Assembly (NCBI GenBank): GCA_033002965.1
Contig: JAURVB010013269.1
Span: 119,229 to 183,228, forward strand
From: Piper betle
Taxonomy: Eukaryota; Streptophyta; Magnoliopsida; Piperales; Piperaceae
Reading direction: 5' to 3'
DNA length: 64,000 nucleotides
Shown piece by piece: positions 24,900-38,275 of the stretch. Under the pieces are notes generated by a model that saw only the letters and a list, made by a program, of their open reading frames with translations, was not told the origin of the DNA and ran no database searches. A program made the translations under genes and the position numbers. Numbering within the stretch: the stretch's first letter is position 1; the number at the start of each line of letters is the position of its first letter.

Positions 24900-26162
24900 C
24901 ACATGCAATTTCACCCATGATTCAACAAGTAACTTTTCAATAATTTTTGTTTTGAAAATTTGCACTTGTCAACTTTGAGATTGTCAAATTGTTGTGGCTC
25001 AATGGAAGCCTGAACGACAACTTTTTCCGACTCTAGGGAAGGTAAATCATTGGGAATTAATTCAACTATTGATTCATCACTTAAAACTTCCTTAAACACT
25101 TCAACAAAATGGTTGACCACGAGGTCTTCTTTGACTTCATTAATGGAGAAGAGGTGATAACCTAATTCATTGCCTACAATTAGAAAGCTATCCATGGATG
25201 AAAGCTGTGGAATTTTTGAAGTAGGAAACTTAAATGAGTAAAGGTTCATCTAAAGTTTGTTGTAGATCCTCTTTTCGGGGATAAAAATGATTAATATGAG
25301 TATTAGTAAAATAATTAGAAAACCAATTTCTATAAACGCTCACGGGCTCTTGGTGGCGTCTTTTAATTACTATCCCTTGATTGTTCCTCGAATTGACGAT
25401 TAAGTTGCTCATATCGACGATTGGCTTCTTGAAGCGCATCTTGACATTGTTGTTATCAGACCGTTATGGGGGTTGTGAGCTTGGTGATAAGATCCTCCCA
25501 AGTGGGATGACTCTGATGCTTTTAGGAGGGGGTGATTCAACTATTTTGGTGCCAACATGTTGGAAAGGTTACTCATTTATCGTAGTAACGGTGTTAGAAT
25601 GAAAATGTAGGTGAAGAATGGCTTGCAGACGGTGGTGGGGATGGCCTCTAGACAGTGGTGGGAATGGATTGGGTCGACAAACGCAGTAGTGGATTGCGTT
25701 GACAACATAACAAGGATCATCATCGAGTGGAGTGGTGGATTTGACAAAAAAAGATCGAAAAGTCTTGCTCTTGATGCCAATTGATGAGGGTGAAGGTAGT
25801 AAAATTTGAAACATTACTAAAATTCTTGTGGAGAGCAATTCTTAAATCATATAATTGGAGGAGAGAAATCAAAATTTAGACAATAGAGGGAAAGAAGAAT
25901 TGAATAAAAGAATCCTTTTATTCATCATCAACCGAGTCTCTTTTTATAAGAGGCCCAAGTCTTTAATTTATGGAGGTATATGAAACAATTAAATATTTAT
26001 AGAGGTATATGAGACAATTAAATATTGAAACTCCTATGAATTTACAAGTAAATTGAATATGATAACTCTTATGAGTATGGAAGGGAATGAAATATGAAAA
26101 CTTCTATACCTAAAAAAGAACCAATTACATAAGTATTGTTCTACATTATATACTTGCCAACA
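24900..26162 (-). mobile_element. Decayed LTR retrotransposon: one LTR plus 5' internal remnants
   Basis: On the minus strand an LTR-like unit (26162-25782) starts TGTTGGCAAG and ends CCCTCATCA. It is followed at once by ATTGGCATCAAGAGC, which resembles the initiator-Met tRNA primer site (TGGTATCAGAGC) with one substitution and one extra base. The internal DNA (25781-24900) holds broken gag-like frames: EANRRYEQLNRQFEEQSRD near 25430, and a 112-codon acidic ORF at 25249-24911. No polyprotein domains and no second LTR are visible, so the element is truncated. A direct repeat (GAGGTATATGA(A/G)ACAATT) lies within the LTR at 25970-26030. The family is not assigned. Confidence 0.55.
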
Positions 26163-27467
26163 TTTTTACGAACTTTTCTAAATTCAAAAGTGTAAAAATT
26201 AGGAGTTTTCAAGCAACGATAATGATACAATTTCCAAACCTTATAAATCTTAAGAGATGTTCAAATGTATTCTCTAAGGTCATATTTATATCTCAAGAAG
26301 TCTTAAACAACAATAGTAGTCGTTGTCTCTGAACTTGTCATATAATCCTTTTCAATGACTAATTTTGAAAAAATTGATATTGTTCGATTATCAATCTGCC
26401 CATTGTCTTGGTGATTGCCTTGAGTGCAAAGGAACTAAATTTTTACTTTTATGTCATTCCATGATCATCGATAACCGATTGATCTGCTAAAATGTAGCCA
26501 ATTTTCTACCAAACTCTGTTGAACTATTTAAATTACACGATTGGTTGTCGATCATTGGCCAAATTCTATGCTTATATTTTCTTGTTTTATTAAATTGAGG
26601 ACATATGGGTTATAAATTTTTTCTTAATACTTGTTTGGTTGACATGAAAATAGTGTAAATAAAAAAAATTATAAGAAATAAAAAATACGGTGAAATAAAA
26701 TAACATGAAAAACTAACGACCGAGAATCATTTTCCTTTGTAATAAATAAAGCCAATGATATCCACATCGCACAATCTCGGACAATGGCCAGCCATCCGTA
26801 TTTGAGGTCAACGATGGTAATGCCCCCCCACCCCATTGGTTGAAGACTCACTATACACCGAAATGGCAACAAATTCTCTAAAGGAGGATGGAAGTAAATT
26901 GAACAAAGATTAGTGCTGCTTTGAAAAAAAGCAAAGATTAGTGGTTGCCAAACCACTTAAGAGTTACTCTTGCTTTTAAGCTTCGATTGCTGAAACTTCT
27001 ATGCCCATTATATGTTGTTATAGACTAATTACCAAAATAAATATCAACTGTTACAAAAGAAAAGAAGCGAGGAGACAAGCATCTTCACCGGATTGGATCA
27101 TGTTTTACATAATTTATTAAATGTAGGACAGCCACACTAATTCAACTCTTCGTAACCAACTAAGTATCCCAGTCGAAAGACCAATTCCGCTTTAATATTC
27201 ACATTGTTGGACTTTGCAGTTATCAAATTCAAGTTATTCAACTATGGATGATAGAACCCAAAATTCCACTAATCCTCATCCACTTCCTTTCTTGCTAATA
27301 CTAGTAGTTCTACTTCGATTCTGCTATGGCCAAAGTATGGAAAACATGAGTTTTTGTCATTTTTAGATGAGTCGACCCAATGTCGGGCCGCAGATCCTTT
27401 ATCACCTACCGTCAAAACTTCAACTCAAATGTGCTATCCCCAGTCTTTAAACCACTTGAGTCATCAT
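26163..27467. other. Intergenic DNA, nothing recognised
   Basis: No coding-like frame with a domain. The minus-strand ORF at 26956-26669 has no recognisable features. Confidence 0.5.
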
Positions 27468-29790
27468 TGTAATAACTGGTATTTGAGTGCCTTATTATGT
27501 TCGACAAATTAAAGTTACGAGTATTAATGGATATTGTGAGTCATAAATTATGATTTTAGGAAATTCATGAAGAGGACAGATTAGATATGTCAAAAAAAAA
27601 ATTTATATCCATCAGATTTCGAACCTACAAATTACTGAAAATTTAGGAAAAGAAAGTAAATGTCCCAAATTTTTTAATGAAAAAGAATCACATTAATTAG
27701 AGTTTTGTAATAAGAGTTATGATTTTTACAAGTTGATGAATAAACCAGGAAAAATTTAGAACAATGTACATGAACAAGATTTTTCATTTAGACAAACGGT
27801 CTTAACTAAACTCACAGTCCATTAAAAATGTTCAGATTATATGTTGAAGAGAAAATATTTTTTTAAAGAAAATAAAATAATAAAGAATCTATTCATAAAG
27901 GTTTGATTGGTCTAAATAAAAAATAAATTAATAAATAAGTAGACAAAAAAAGATACAGTGAATAAGTTAGAAGCGATCATATGTGAACCAAATCTATCAC
28001 CATAAGGTGTCCATTAGGATAAAATAAAAATTAGCACAAGGTTATGCACTTAATGTTGATCGGTAAGTTAATTCAATTGGAATCAAATATGTTTCTAGTG
28101 ATTTTATACCGAAAATGTACTCACATGTCAATTTCGGTCAAAGATTCAGTCTATATTCGCCTTAGAGCAAGTGTTTTAGTTTGTGTAAGATTTGTTAGGA
28201 ATTTTAGTTGCTTAGAGATGAGTGGTTTAATAAATAGGTTTAATATAAGAATCCTAGTTAACTTAGGACTTGTAATTGTCCATTAAAGCCAATGTTAAAC
28301 ATGTCCAAATGCTTCTTAAACTCTAGAAAAAGGCTCTATAAATAAGATAAATGTTAACTTTGTTTCTATTTCTTGTGGTCATGTATGTTATTGGTTATTA
28401 TTAAATTATTAATTAAAATTTTTAATACCAAATGATATTAATTATATATTATCATGATAATATTGGTCTAAATACTAATATCCATATGTTATAAAGGAGC
28501 TATGACAAATGTGGTATAAAATTATGTCCTATTTATCATAATAATGAATGACTAATGTCTAAAAGGGTTAATTTATGTTCTTTCTAATGAAGAATATTTA
28601 TATGATGCAAGATGCATATTATGGTAATCTTAATGTGAGTAAGCATGAATGAATGACCAATGAAAGTATGAATTATATTTGCTTAAATTTTGGTATTAAA
28701 GTTATTCCATTATTGTATGTCATGGCATTCATGCATGTCATGACATTCATGCACAATCATATAGGATATGATGAATAATGATACTAGACTTATGTAATTG
28801 TTCAGGTTAGAGAGATATTATAGATAAATGCAAAGACTTCGTCACGATGTCTAAGTTTGTTTAGTAATTATTTGAGGAGCTCTAGGATCCCTGATTTTAT
28901 ATGATTAGCCAGCTTAGCTATATTTTTATGTTTTTATGGGTTAAGGCAAACTAGAACCTAGACATCTTGGTCAAGTCTTTATATTTTCATGACTTGTTTA
29001 GTAGAGGTGTTATTCTAGTGATTATGGTGCACACCTTTTAAGTAAGGGCAGCTATTTATGATAGAGTTGAAAAACTTTGTATTCTCCCCGTGCTATTTTG
29101 TCATTACAAGGCATATGATCAATTGGGGTTATGTTAAATTTAACGTGGCCCATCATCATTACCGAATTATGTGCAACTAACTACATATTAAATTCATTTA
29201 ATGAACTTATTTTGAATAAGTTAATCAATTTATTAATTAATTTTAAGTTCACTTGACTTATGATATACTATATAAGCTATGCTTTTCATTTATATTATGT
29301 TAAGTTACGTTTATGATCTTTTTATTGCATTTTATGAACATGACTATGCAATATTTATTTATGATCAAATGAATTCGGTATTATACATGTTTTCATTTAT
29401 ATTATATAATATATATTTAGTCATGGACACAATATTATTAGTAATGCTGAGCTGAGTAGATACTGTAATGTTGTTCGTAGGTACTAAGGCAAAATATAAA
29501 AATGAAATAAAAAAGCTCAATTGTAAGAGTTTTATTACATTAATAACTAGAAGTCTATGTGGTCGAGCACATTGAATTTAGAGGACAAACATGATTATTT
29601 ATTTATTTTATGATTATATGATAAATATTAATTATATAGTCTTGATGTTTGATAGCAATGACTCGTTAAAATTATTCCGCTTGATATTCCATTTTCATTA
29701 TGTTAAGCACGCCCATAACTAAGAAACACAATAACTACCTTAGTTTAGGATTTAGGATTTATGTATGTTAGAAAATTCGAGTAGTTTACA
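27468..29790. mobile_element. Probable solo LTR of a second family
   Basis: The unit starts TGTAATAACTGG and ends GAGTAGTTTACA, giving TGTAA..TTACA-like ends. It is flanked by a perfect 5-bp duplication, ATCAT at 27463-27467 and 29791-29795. Length is 2323 bp. It is AT-rich, lacks open frames, PBS and polyprotein, and is not obviously alignable to the 2.8-kb family. Orientation is not fixed because both ends are similar. A chance 5-bp match is possible, but the matched ends together with the duplication make an LTR likely. Confidence 0.6.
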
Positions 29791-29795
29791 ATCAT

Positions 29796-30865
29796 AATTT
29801 GCTCATCATTGTCTTCTGGCTGCCAAATTCCCAAATATCAGTGGGTTCTAAACCATTCACAACTTCTTCAACTCTCGATCAAAAACCGAAAGCTTTAAGA
29901 GCCAGAGATAAAAACATGGCCGAGCAGCCCAAACCACCGTCCTGCTGTGTAACACGACTCTGGTAGCGGTCTACACAAGGATCCAGCTGCAATGCCGTGT
30001 TGGGAGAGTTTGGATACAGACGTGAAGAGAGTGTACCCGTCCAGTCTACTTCCCTCAACTTAGTCTAAACACAATATATGTACATTATCTTATTTAAATT
30101 TAGTAGGCAGCGGGATTATTCTCACATTTGTAGAATCAAAGTCACACAAAACTTGGAGAAAAATACCCAAGAAATAAGTAGTTTTGACGCCGCAGGTATA
30201 CCAGCATCGTCCTCATCATTCGTATCACACATCCTACTGTTTTTTTACAGAAAACATGCTTTCATAAAAAGAAACAAGCCCAATCAACATCGAAATGTCA
30301 TGGTTTTCCCAACTACTATGATGAATGATCCAGTCTTGAGTCGTAGTCATCATCCATTTCTTATTCAGTCTATGTTGTGATAAGTTGTATAAACAGTACA
30401 TTTACATCAGAGCTGAATGCTCAACAAACTCAAATAGAAAAAAGACAAATCAAGAAAATGAGTTATATAAAACAATAGTATTCTTAGTAACATGAAGACA
30501 GCTATCTTCCTTTACACTTAGACTAATGAAAGAAGTAGCTGCTATAGTGAAAACTTTTCTTGTCTATCATCCCTTGAATTGAATTATTCAGTTTTAATTC
30601 CTACTTCCACTGTAATTGATGACGTAAAAGGTGGGGCAATGAGCAACCAAAGTCTAGCTCTACCCCAACCAAAAACGCTGACCAAATCTATCTCCAAATC
30701 CATCGCCCCATCCTCTTTCTCAAAAAAAGTCCTCAAACGTTATTCCCTCTTTCTCCTCCACCTTCACCGTCCAAGCTCCAACCTAGCTCACCTTTTATAT
30801 CCTACCCTCCTTTTCTAATTCTTCCCCACTTTCACTTTCCCCCTCCTTATCCGCCATCAAAGTCC
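29796..30865. other. Intergenic DNA and upstream region of the next gene
   Basis: No gene is supported at 29796-30560. Positions 30560-30865 are CT-rich and fit a plant promoter plus 5' leader. Confidence 0.45.
30794..30800 (+). promoter_or_regulatory. Candidate TATA box
   Basis: TTTATAT about 70 bases upstream of the ATG at 30866, followed by a CT-rich leader, which is the usual plant core-promoter layout. Confidence 0.35.
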
Positions 30866-31711
30866 ATGCCAAAGCCCGACCTGGAGACCCTTTTCCGCAG
30901 CGCCAGCGGCGGCGGCGGAGGGGGCGATCGGAGAGTCTCCTGCGAGACGGTGCTCCAGACCCAAATCCCCGCCGGCGACGAATTTCCCGATTTCCCGCCG
31001 GAGTCGTTCCAGGTGCCGCCGGAGGAGGAGCTCGAGTGGTACGATAGAAACGCTTTCGTGGTGGGTAGAAGTGGCCCTACCAAGGGGAGCTTCAACCCTT
31101 CGACTTTTCCAGGCGTCAAGTCCGACTCGAGCTCGCGGCGGGGTTCGGTGAAGAGCAGGAGGGCGTCCATCATTGGCCTGCCCAAGCTGCCGGGCTCGGG
31201 GCAGCTCGGCCGGAGCATCCGGAGGAACTGCCCGCCGCAGGGAATCCGATTGACGGCCAGGCGCGCAGCCCGACTAGATCCTTCGTCCGGCGCCGAGCCG
31301 GGGTCGCCGAAGGTGTCCTGCCTCGGCCGTGTGCGGTCCAAAAGCAGGAGCCGGCGGTGCAGGAGCAGAAGACAGCAGCCGCCGGCGTTGGCGGCGGAGG
31401 AGAAAGTCCCGGCGAAGAAGAAGTCGGCGGGGTTTTGGGGTCCGATTGCGGTGATTTTCCGGTTAAGGCGCCGGGGGCGGAAGAGCGCCGCTGATAGCGA
31501 GGGGAAGATGACGGCAGATCCGTCAATCGAAGGGGTGAAGCACGTTGCCGAATTGCGTTGTAGTTCGGTTATGTTGACGGTGGAGACGGCGGCGGCGCCG
31601 GGCTTGGGGGGGATGAAGCTGTTTGCGTCGGGCCGCAGGCCGGCGTCGTGGGGGAGGACGACGTGGAGGCGGCGGTCCGGCAGGGAGAGCAATCATCGGA
31701 GGTATGAATGA
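30866..31711 (+). CDS. Plant-specific protein of unknown function (At1g67050-like)
   Basis: Intact one-exon ORF of 281 codons. Conserved features of this plant family are visible: LEWYDRNAFVVGR (residues about 57-69) followed by a serine-rich stretch; SRRASIIGLPKLPG (about 97-110); RRNCPPQGIRL; and PSSGAEPGSPKVSCLGRVRS. A very basic patch, KSRSRRCRSRRQ, follows, then GFWGPIAVIFRLRRRG (about 189-204) and a short tail with GLGGMKLFASGRRP. No transmembrane segment or enzyme domain is evident; the basic and serine-rich make-up suggests a nuclear or membrane-associated phosphoprotein, but this is inference. The start is the first ATG and sits after a CT-rich leader. GC content is far above the neighbours, and the antisense 281-codon ORF is a shadow. 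No frameshift is evident, although the last 30 residues are the least family-like. Confidence 0.78.
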   Translation: MPKPDLETLFRSASGGGGGGDRRVSCETVLQTQIPAGDEFPDFPPESFQVPPEEELEWYDRNAFVVGRSGPTKGSFNPSTFPGVKSDSSSRRGSVKSRRASIIGLPKLPGSGQLGRSIRRNCPPQGIRLTARRAARLDPSSGAEPGSPKVSCLGRVRSKSRSRRCRSRRQQPPALAAEEKVPAKKKSAGFWGPIAVIFRLRRRGRKSAADSEGKMTADPSIEGVKHVAELRCSSVMLTVETAAAPGLGGMKLFASGRRPASWGRTTWRRRSGRESNHRRYE

Positions 31712-33360
31712 CGAATCGGTCGATGCCGCCGGCGGCGTCTCCGGCGGGCGCCTACTTATCTTGAACGAAACAGTTTGTGGTTTGCTTCTTTTTCCTTTGG
31801 CAAAGTTTTCAGAGTTGTCCCTGTAAAAAGTGGTCTTTTAGCTCTTTCTGTTCTCTTGCTCGCTCCCTCTTTTTCTACCAAAGAAACCATTCGGTTTTCA
31901 TTGTTGTGAGTCATTTTGTGTTGGCTTTTGCAAAAAGTTTGTTAATTTTGTGTTGTGACAACTAGACTCGGACACGCGCGATGGGCGGCCAATATGAGTT
32001 TGTACGTTGAATTTGTGCTAAATTGGCCTAAAGCAATCTACTTTTGCTGCGTAATAATAAATAGTTAAAGAAGCATATATGCAGCAAATGCCCACCTCAT
32101 CCATTTAAAATAACAACTGAGATTATTTCTAATTGGAAAACCTTTATTTAATTGTACCATAAGTAGCTATCAAAGTTTTATTAAATCGGCATTTTTGCTA
32201 AGTGGGTATATTTCTCTACATCCAAATATCCATCCAGTTAATTAATAAGCCCTCCTCTATTACCCATCTGCTCAAAGAATTGACATAATTAGAAATCATA
32301 AACACATGGTAGATAATTCTAATTTGAGTAGAACTACATTTCAAATCTTCTTAAGATTATTAAAATAAGTAAAATTCTAAACTACATAGATATTTGAGGG
32401 GTCCTAGTGGGGACAAACCCACATAAAACATTTAAAGAGGAATTTGTAATTAAATATAGAATGATTATTTATTCACAATGTAATGGTTGTTCATAGTTTA
32501 TTCATGATATAATGGTTTTTTATTTAATGACTTCTAGGTAATCACGGCGCCTTCTACGTAAATCCAATAGCCACCATCAAGATGACAATATAATATAGGT
32601 GTTAGGAGCGGGAGCCTCCCTGCTTGTTGGGTTTTTAATGTTTAAAACTTTGGTTTAGTTTGGGTTACTCTACCGACCCAAATTTTTTGTTACTTAAATT
32701 TGAACCCAAATAAAGGAAGGTAGTTAAGCCAACTTAAATAATAAAAAGCATCATTCAACAATCAATCTATCTGTATAATAATTTAATAATGTAATATATA
32801 AAATAATAACAGCATCGCAACATTTCTCACAACAGGGACCACGTGTCTAACGCTTCGTTAAATATTATTATAATTTTACCTCTCCTTATTCCTAATTAAA
32901 TGTATAATTCAAATTTTACTTTTTTTATAAAAAATTCAAGCATTTCTTATAATTTTTACCTTTTGTATTAAAAAAATATTAATTATATATAATTCTAAAC
33001 TGAACTGGAATCATATTAATTAATCGTCTTGTGTATTGAAAAATTAGATTGAAAAAATAATATTAAACCATATGAATATTATTAATTCTAAATCAATTAT
33101 AATTATTATATTAATATTATTTTAAATAATTTTATTAATTAGTACGTATATGTTTGGGCCAAGAATTTTCGATCCTTGTAATCACCCTTCTTATCAGGTT
33201 AAATAAGTGGGTTTAATAGATCAAAATACCTTTATCATGCAAAAAAAATTATACAAACATCCTTCTTATAGGGTTAGATAAATGGGTTTAATGGACCAAA
33301 AATACTTTTGTCATATAAAAAAATTATACAATTATAAACAAAAATAAAATAAAGTCTCGT
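31712..33360. other. 3' UTR then AT-rich intergenic DNA
   Basis: The first 250 bases probably include the 3' UTR. After that the DNA is AT-rich with no gene. A diverged tandem duplication of about 75 bp lies at 33185-33332 (CCTTCTTAT..GGGTTTAAT..AAATTATACAA in both units). Confidence 0.5.
33185..33332 (+). repeat. Diverged tandem duplication, two units of about 75 bp
   Basis: Both units run CCTTCTTAT, GGGTTTAAT, TACAA in the same order with scattered substitutions. Confidence 0.75.
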
Positions 33361-34170
33361 GAGAGAGTAAACACAGAAAATTTTACATACTTAACTTGAA
33401 TCCCTCCGTTAGTGGTTTTTGTCACCTTCAAATAAATTTGTCATTGATAACTTTAACTCTAATATCATATCATATTCTGGCATTTTTTAATTTTTAAATT
33501 TTCAAAATAATTTAGCCAATGTGTTGGATTCTGGAACGCTGGAAAACATTAAGGTACCGAGTTTCACGTGAGTACGGGAAGGACTCCCTAAATAAAATCT
33601 GAGTTAAACCGAACCAGCCGGGTTTGTCCGCCTTGCTGCAATGTGGCCCGGTTCACTGTTGATAGACCTGGGGCCTGGGCCAGTGGACACGACAACGACA
33701 GTTTGGATCGGCAAACGGGCAAACGAAACCAGACCCGTTTCTCCTCTTCTTCTTGTTCAGTGCAACCCCGTCGGCGTTGGGCTACTTCCTCGGCGACAAT
33801 ACGTGACGGCAGTCACTTCACCTTTGTCAAGCAAGACTCCACTATGAAGGTGATCGGCGATGGACCTCCTTTCGTCGGCAACTATACTTCAAAGCAGCAA
33901 CAAGACCTCTTATCCGGTGGCTCAGACGATTAGAGGTTCTGAACTCCAATAGCTTCCCAATTCTCCACAAAGACAGGGACTCCTCGGCGTCGTCGGCTCT
34001 AATTCCTCTCCACGGCACGGCATGACGATCTCAGTTTTACAGCAGCAGCAACCAGCAAGCGTGAGACTTACAGATGGTCTAGCAGCAAGGGGATGGCCTA
34101 GTAGCGCTCCATGGCAGCAAGCGAACTCCGGCCTTGCCTGGCGTGTATGATGACCGCAAGGTACAAGTAC
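33361..34170. repeat. Repeat-derived region, related to 43925-44240
   Basis: The left part (33361-33590) shares its order with 43925-44240: ACACAGA(A/G)AATTTTA, AATCCCT, ATCTTTAAAT/TTTTTAAATTTTCAAAATAA, GCCAATGTGT and GGTACC(A/G)AGTTTC. The right part (33600-34170) is GC-rich with short overlapping ORFs and no domain. It is probably mobile-element debris of an unassigned family. Confidence 0.45.
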
Positions 34171-35780
34171 GTACTCCCTTGAAGCAATTCCATAAATACA
34201 GAAAGATAAAACGCAATTTATTGCTTCTTCATAGATAGCAACCTCTTTTCGTTTTTTTCTGCTCTTTCTTTGCCTCTTTTTATTTTTTTATTTTAAAAAA
34301 ACCCATCCGCTAAAAATTTCAAAATATATGATCCTGCATCTAAAAGGAAGTTCATGAGCGACAAAATTAAGATGCCTAGGCATCTAAATTACAAAAGATT
34401 TATTTACTATGCAAAGCAAGAGAAATGTTGTGCCTAGGATTATACAATATAAAGCAAAATATAAATTCATGACTAAGTTATTAGAATCAGAATTTTACTA
34501 TAACATGTTTGTTTCAAAAGTTTGGGTTGCTTTCCACAATTGTATTAGCAAAGTCTAACTAGCATGAAGTGTGTTTACTCTCTCTCTTTTTTAATTTGCT
34601 AATCTAATTCCCACATTTATGGTTTTTGACTACAATAATTAGAAACTAATCTCTATCACTCGATATGTAAGAAGAAAATTCCCCAAGTAGTTGGCTGCCT
34701 GCCCTTTTTTAAACCAGTTGAATGCTGGCTATTTCAAATTTATGCTTCAAACTGAATTATTGACAAATATTAATACTTAATTGAGTTTCAGTGGAAAAAT
34801 AGAATTGATAAGGGAAATCGGGCTACCATTCTAGTGACTACTTCTATTCTACCAAGCATATTTTTACATCAACCCTAATAACCATAAAAGAGAAAGAAAA
34901 ATAATTGGATATGGCGTAGCTTCAAATATTAAAAAATAAAATTATAATATTTAATGAGCAAACAATCTACTGTTAGATCTAAATTCAGCCGATTAAAGAA
35001 TATAAGTTTATTAAAATTGGGTAACCATACAGGTAAATTAAAATCGAAAATTTGGATTGGGTCAAATCTATACATATAATAATCTCTAAGAGGTAGTGTA
35101 TATATTTACCAATGGGAGACAGTAGCGAGAATTAATACGAAGGAGTTATAGAACCTGAATAGTTTTCTTGAAAAGATAATAAAGAATCAGTCCACGCTAG
35201 AAGATAAACTCGTTTTTTTTTCTTATTAATATTACTATTATATCCCTAATACGACTAAGATGACTTTATTATAATACTGATTCTTCCCCAGCCTCGTTCC
35301 AATATTAATATAATACTTATATACATATGTATTTTTACATATAAAAATTTTATTTTATTTACTAAATATTTTTATTATATATATTTTATTATTTAATAGT
35401 TAATTGAAAAACCTAACTCAATTTAAAAATTTTGTTATCAACCTCGGTAAAACTATGATGTATATGAATTTTATGTGTAATTTTAGTATAATCATTCTAT
35501 TTGATTGTTTTTATATTCTATGATTTATTTATAACATTTGTTCATGTGTTAGGGTGTATAATGATGTTCTATATACAATTTGATGGTAATTTATAATCTA
35601 TTAGTCGAAATTTCGGGTGATGTGCAACTTGGGTTCACCTATATCAGATTCGGATTTTGAGGTTATTTGTTAGTACCCAATTCATATTAGGTCAAGGTTC
35701 GGGTATTGTTAGAATTGACCTTATATCTGAACCCAAAATTTTTTTAATTTTGTTTTAAACTTGGATTTTTTTATATTTTA

Positions 35781-35830
<50 letters not shown>

Positions 35831-36718
35831 GTTTAGAATATATTATATTTTATTATAAATAAAAAAAACTTATCATAAAATATTTAAAATTGTATATATT
35901 TTTTATATAAATATATGTAATATGTTTATTATCGGTTCATGTCTGGGTAGGGTTCAAACCTAAATCATGAATATTTTTAAACACAATAATTTTAAATATA
36001 ATAATTTTAAATTATATTAATAATTTGATATTTTATTTTAATTTTAATTTTTTATTTATTTATAGTTATTTAAAAAAGGGTTAAATATAATTTGACTCAA
36101 ATTAGACATTTTAACTTATTTTAATTGAGATTCTTACTTATTTTTAATAATTATTATAAATAAATTGCAAACTAATTAAAATTTTTATTTTTGTGTGTGC
36201 CTGTGATAAAAATAAAATTTACCAAATATAGATAAATAATATGTACTACAATTACTAGAATATGCTATTAATCAAAATTATGTGATGAAATGCGAGTGAT
36301 TGAGCCCTATATGTACCTAACCACCATGTAATCGAACTACCATGGCTAGACGGTTAACCATCACCAAGAAGTAATTCACTATGGTTTCAGAATCAAAGGA
36401 TGAAAATAAGATGAAGGAGAGGATGAGAAGAGTTAGGTAAAGATTAAAACCTGGAACCAAATGGGAAGAAAGGAGACTTAGCTTTTATAAATACTCTATA
36501 CCAAATATGTGGGGCTTGTAAGCTTAATAAAAAAGGCCTAGAAGGGATAAAAGAGAGGAAAAAAGAAGAAATGGAAGAAGTAACAGAGAAGCGAAAAAAG
36601 GGGAAGAGCACCCTTGCTCGAGCAGCACCTTTGGCCGCCAAGCCCACTAGATTAGACCTTCCCTCACATCACCCAGCCGAAAACCAATTGCCGCACAGGT
36701 CCGTTGCTTGAAGCATGG
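34171..36718. other. AT-rich intergenic DNA
   Basis: No supported gene. A (TA)n tract lies at 35790-35823. Around 35600-35960 there are GGGTTCG/GAACCC-like stretches on both sides, which may mark an old MITE, but no ends or target duplication were found. Confidence 0.45.
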
Positions 36719-37235
36719 TTGTAAAAATCTAAATCTGAATTCGAATCGGTTTTTGAGGGAGTTAGAATCGGTCTAAATCGGATAGAAATCGGTCCAGTTG
36801 AATCGACTTGAATCAGTCCTGTACAAAAATTTCACCTTAGTCAAAATTAGTGGGTTATTAGTATAGAATATGTCATTCTGATATAATTTTCATGTTATAA
36901 TATATATTATATTTTATGATATTTTTTCATTTTTTTGGATTTTTTAAAAAATTATTTAGAGTTAGATTATTATTTTTGACTCGAGTCAGAGTCGAGTCAA
37001 CTTTTAATTATAAAAATATCACTTATATTTCATCCCCCATCTCCCCCTCCGCCGCCCATGTACCCTCCCCCGATTGTTGCCACTGTCGCCCCGTCGTTGT
37101 CGTCGCCCTCATCCCTCCCCTGTCGCCCCCCTATCCCGCCCCGTCGCCCCCCTCCTCGCCTCCCACCCTGCCTTGCCCAGCCGCCCTCGCAACCCTGTCG
37201 CCCCGTCGTCCCCCTCGCCCCCTATTAAGTATTTA
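36719..37235 (+). mobile_element. Truncated LTR fragment of the 2.8-kb family
   Basis: Begins TGTAAAAATCTAAATC and follows the first 0.7-0.8 kb of the intact LTR: GGGTTATTAGTATAGAATATGTC, then the AT-rich block, then GACTCGAGTCAGAGTCGAGTC, then a C-rich zone (37035-37220). It stops before the rest of the LTR. It is highly diverged and no target duplication can be defined. Confidence 0.5.
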
Positions 37236-38275
37236 ATGTATATAATATTTACCTATGTTTTTAATATAATTTTGTACTTCCCGAGTATAAATATTATAAA
37301 TTAAGTAATATTTTATTTTATTTTTTAGTTAATTAATATTTTATTAGATATACTTAATTTTAGTGTTTTAATGAAAAAAATGAATAAATTACAGCTTTGG
37401 AATTGAATGGTCACACCTGGCCCCAACCAATAACTATTATTTATAATGTTCAATGGAGTCAAGGAGTTCGAAATTTGAAGAGACATCATAATTAATTAGA
37501 CTATGACGATTTGTGAACACCCAGTGTGAATTCTTATATCTCCACTTCTATATAAAGGGAGATCATTTATTATTTAAAATATCACATTTCATCTTTTGGC
37601 TTCGTAGTGTAGTGAAAGTAGTAGTTTTAGTTTTTGAATTTTTTCTTTTTCATAACAAAATGTAGTTTTTTCTTTATATTATTTTTTAATTTTATTATGG
37701 AATACTCTATTCCGTTTTAGAGAAGAATGGATCTTTAATTGAATTTATTTCAAGTTTTTATTCTTTTATTCAATCGGATCGTTTAAATTATCATCTTGAA
37801 TAGATTGATCGCCTATCTTAAATCATGAAGTTTAATTAAATATTAGTCATTGATAATTTATTATACGACCTAATATTATTGTAAGGCAAATTTTAATGTA
37901 TTATTTTATTAATTTATTAATTATTATTTAGAGGTAAAAATTAAGACAAAATAATAAAAACAAGAGTCACCACCCTCGCCCTAGCCTAGTCCCCGATGGC
38001 CTCGTCCCGCCCTTGCCCTCACCCTTCCCTCTAAGGTGCGAAGCAATTGCCCCCGTTTCTAAAGTACCACTATTCCTATTTTAGGGGGTTGAGGTGAGAA
38101 ATGGCTCGATGAACCGTTCTGTTCCCCGCGCACCGGTCCCTGACTTGCGATAAACTTTCGGATCGCAGAGGCTGCAAGTAAACTATGCCCCACAACTGTC
38201 AAAGAAAATATAGAGTTGCTGCCCAAGATCTAAACTTTTCACTTGCAGGAGCCGGTGAAGGAGCTGCGCTGCTTT
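37236..38275. other. Intergenic DNA, nothing recognised
   Basis: AT-rich up to about 37960, then GC-richer. No coding-like frame with a domain. Confidence 0.45.

Noticed and set aside
30847..31692. 281-codon minus-strand ORF opposite the At1g67050-like gene
   Set aside because: Its proline- and serine-rich translation follows from the GC-rich sense strand; the sense ORF has recognisable family blocks.
33641..33933. Overlapping 68- and 96-codon ORFs
   Set aside because: No domain, inside repeat-derived DNA.
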